Shown: positions 62,910-64,000 of the stretch, piece by piece
Numbering within the stretch: the first letter of the stretch is position 1
Layout: every line of letters starts with the position of its first letter
DNA from: Sandaracinobacteroides saxicola
GTDB lineage: Bacteria > Pseudomonadota > Alphaproteobacteria > Sphingomonadales > Sphingomonadaceae
Direction: 5' to 3'
Length of the DNA stretch: 64,000 nt
Assembly (NCBI RefSeq): GCF_014117445.1
Contig: NZ_CP059851.1
Location: 2,790,001-2,854,000 of the forward strand
The notes under the pieces: model-generated
Seen by the model: only the letters and a program-made list of their open reading frames with translations
Told to the model about the DNA's origin: nothing
Database searches by the model: none
Translations under genes and position numbers: made by a program

Positions 62910-63983
62910 TCACACCAGGGATACCCGCCCGCCGGCATGCCGCGTCAGCACGCCTTCCAGCTCCAGGTCGACCAGCAGCACCTGAATGTCCGCCGCCGGC
63001 AGCCCCGATTGCCGCACCAGCTCATCCACCGGCACCGGCACCGGAGACAGCAGCTCGCGCAGCCGGTCCGCCGCGTCCGCGCCCGGTTCCGCGATCGGCC
63101 CGCCGAAATCGAACCCCGGTTGCTTCGGCTCCTGCAACCGCTCGCCGAACGGCCGCAGCGCCGCCACGATGTCGCCGGCATGCTCCACCAGCGTCGCGCC
63201 CTCCTTGATCAGCGCATTGCACCCCCGCGCCCGGGCATCCAGCGGACTGCCCGGCACCGCCAGCACGTCGCGCCCCAGCTCGCCCGCCAGCCGCGCGGTG
63301 ATCAGGCTGCCGCTGCCCACCGCCGCCTCCACCACCACGGTCGCCTGCGCGATGCCGGCGATGATGCGGTTGCGGCGCGGGAAATGCCGCGCCATCGGCT
63401 GCGTCCCCGGCGGCATTTCGGCGAGCAGCAGGCCGCGCTCCGCCACCGCCGCCTGCAACGCGGCATTTTCCGGCGGATAGGCGATGTCGATCCCGCCGGC
63501 GATGGCAGCGATCGTCCCGCCGCCAAGGCTGCCCTCATGCGCCGCCGCGTCGATGCCGCGCGCCATGCCGCTCACCACCACGAAGCCGGCGTCGGCCAGG
63601 TCACGCGCCGCGGTCTTCGCCCACAGCTTCGCCGCCGCGCTGGCGTTGCGCGCCCCCACCATCGCCACCACGGGCCGCGCCGCCAGCACCGGATCGCCCA
63701 GCGCCGACAGCAGCGGCGGCGCATCCTCGCTCTCCGCCAGCAGCGGCGGATAATCGGGGTCACCCAGGAACAGCGCCCTTGCCCCCGCCGCGGCAATCGC
63801 CGCCAGCTCCGCTTCCGCCTCCGCAACGCTCGCGATCCGGCCGCCCCGGCGTGCCAGGTCAGGGAGCGCCTCCACCGCCGCCGCCGCGCTGCCGAAACGC
63901 CGCAACAGCATGCGGAAGCTCACCGGCCCCACATTCTCGCTGCGGATCAACCGCACGCGGGCGATGCGGTCGGCATCGCTCAT
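62910..63983 (-). CDS. dprA: DNA-processing protein DprA
   Basis: 357 residues. Short helical N-terminus, then the Rossmann-like DprA domain: VAMVGARNASAAAKLWAKTA, VVSGMARGIDAAAHEGSLGG, GGIDIAYPPEN, FPRRNRIIAGIAQATVVVEA and VLAVPGSPLDARARGCNALI. A C-terminal winged-helix (LVRQSGLPAADIQVLLVDLE) completes it. DprA loads RecA on incoming single strands during transformation. Its ATG overlaps the stop of the upstream gene (ATGA). Confidence 0.96.
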   Translation of the reverse strand: MSDADRIARVRLIRSENVGPVSFRMLLRRFGSAAAAVEALPDLARRGGRIASVAEAEAELAAIAAAGARALFLGDPDYPPLLAESEDAPPLLSALGDPVLAARPVVAMVGARNASAAAKLWAKTAARDLADAGFVVVSGMARGIDAAAHEGSLGGGTIAAIAGGIDIAYPPENAALQAAVAERGLLLAEMPPGTQPMARHFPRRNRIIAGIAQATVVVEAAVGSGSLITARLAGELGRDVLAVPGSPLDARARGCNALIKEGATLVEHAGDIVAALRPFGERLQEPKQPGFDFGGPIAEPGADAADRLRELLSPVPVPVDELVRQSGLPAADIQVLLVDLELEGVLTRHAGGRVSLV

Positions 63984-64000
63984 GCCTTGGCCATGAGCGC
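63980..64000 (-). CDS. C-terminal end of an upstream gene (possibly plsY)
   Basis: Only the last codons (LMAKA and stop) are visible, overlapping the dprA start. The gene upstream of dprA in sphingomonads is often plsY, but these few residues cannot show it. Confidence 0.4.
   Translation of the reverse strand, partial: ALMAKA

Noticed and set aside
1-64000. CRISPR array
   Set aside because: No regularly spaced direct repeats with unique spacers were seen; the only short regular repeats are the three iterons in repA.

Overview
The window is high-GC alphaproteobacterial DNA, most likely from the order Sphingomonadales. This is judged from the gene families and codon use, from a GAAC-N7-GAAC type LexA box, and from an imuA-imuB-dnaE2 cassette. 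It splits into an integrative-conjugative element (about 1-37,410), a short transition zone with a mutagenesis cassette, a recombinase remnant and a tRNA (37,580-44,295), and ordinary chromosome (44,400-64,000).

The conjugative element lies almost entirely on the minus strand. Reading right to left it carries an XRE regulator, a small conserved protein, a frameshifted regulator of the RovC-like (DUF2285) type, AlpA-like excisionase/regulator, RepA replication initiator with iteron-like repeats in its own 3' end, ParA, a small partner, DUF2840, a TraF-like S26 peptidase, a lytic transglycosylase, a VirD2-like relaxase, the TraG coupling protein and a CopG-like protein. Normally trbB-trbI would follow directly. 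Here about 20 kb is interposed, and the trbBCDEJLFG(I) operon resumes at 7,569 and runs off the left edge in trbI.

The interposed block (about 7,570-27,733) is the most unusual part. At its centre is a second, complete-looking VirB secretion operon (virB2-3-4-6-8-9-10-11 plus a second VirB2 paralogue) without a VirD4, VirB1, VirB5 or recognisable VirB7. Two YD/RHS modules converge on it from both sides. Each has the same three-part layout: a small secreted one-repeat mini-RHS, an RHS protein of exactly 1,410 codons, and a small A/T-rich membrane protein that looks like an immunity gene. Both RHS tails (about 191-192 residues after the DPTG junction) are rich in Gly/Ala hydrophobic stretches, which fits membrane-acting toxins. 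The inventory of the secretion operon resembles that of the pertussis toxin exporter (Ptl), which also lacks a coupling protein and takes Sec-exported substrates. The inferred picture is a polymorphic-toxin island with its own exporter carried inside a conjugative element.

Right of the element lies an SOS-controlled imuA-imuB-dnaE2 mutasome, a small hypothetical gene, an internally deleted large serine recombinase, and tRNA-Thr(CGT), whose 3' end faces the island and could be its attachment site. The chromosomal part holds phaB-like reductase, ferrochelatase (hemH), a Tat-type molybdopterin oxidoreductase, a membrane protein, an FdhF/YdeP-like oxidoreductase, a RelE/ParE-Phd toxin-antitoxin pair, a sterol-desaturase-like hydroxylase, an AraC regulator with a membrane sensor region, a dihaem cytochrome paired with a beta-helix protein, a Uma2 nuclease-fold protein, and the run rnr-topA-dprA. 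Short palindromic repeats have inserted in frame into two of these genes.
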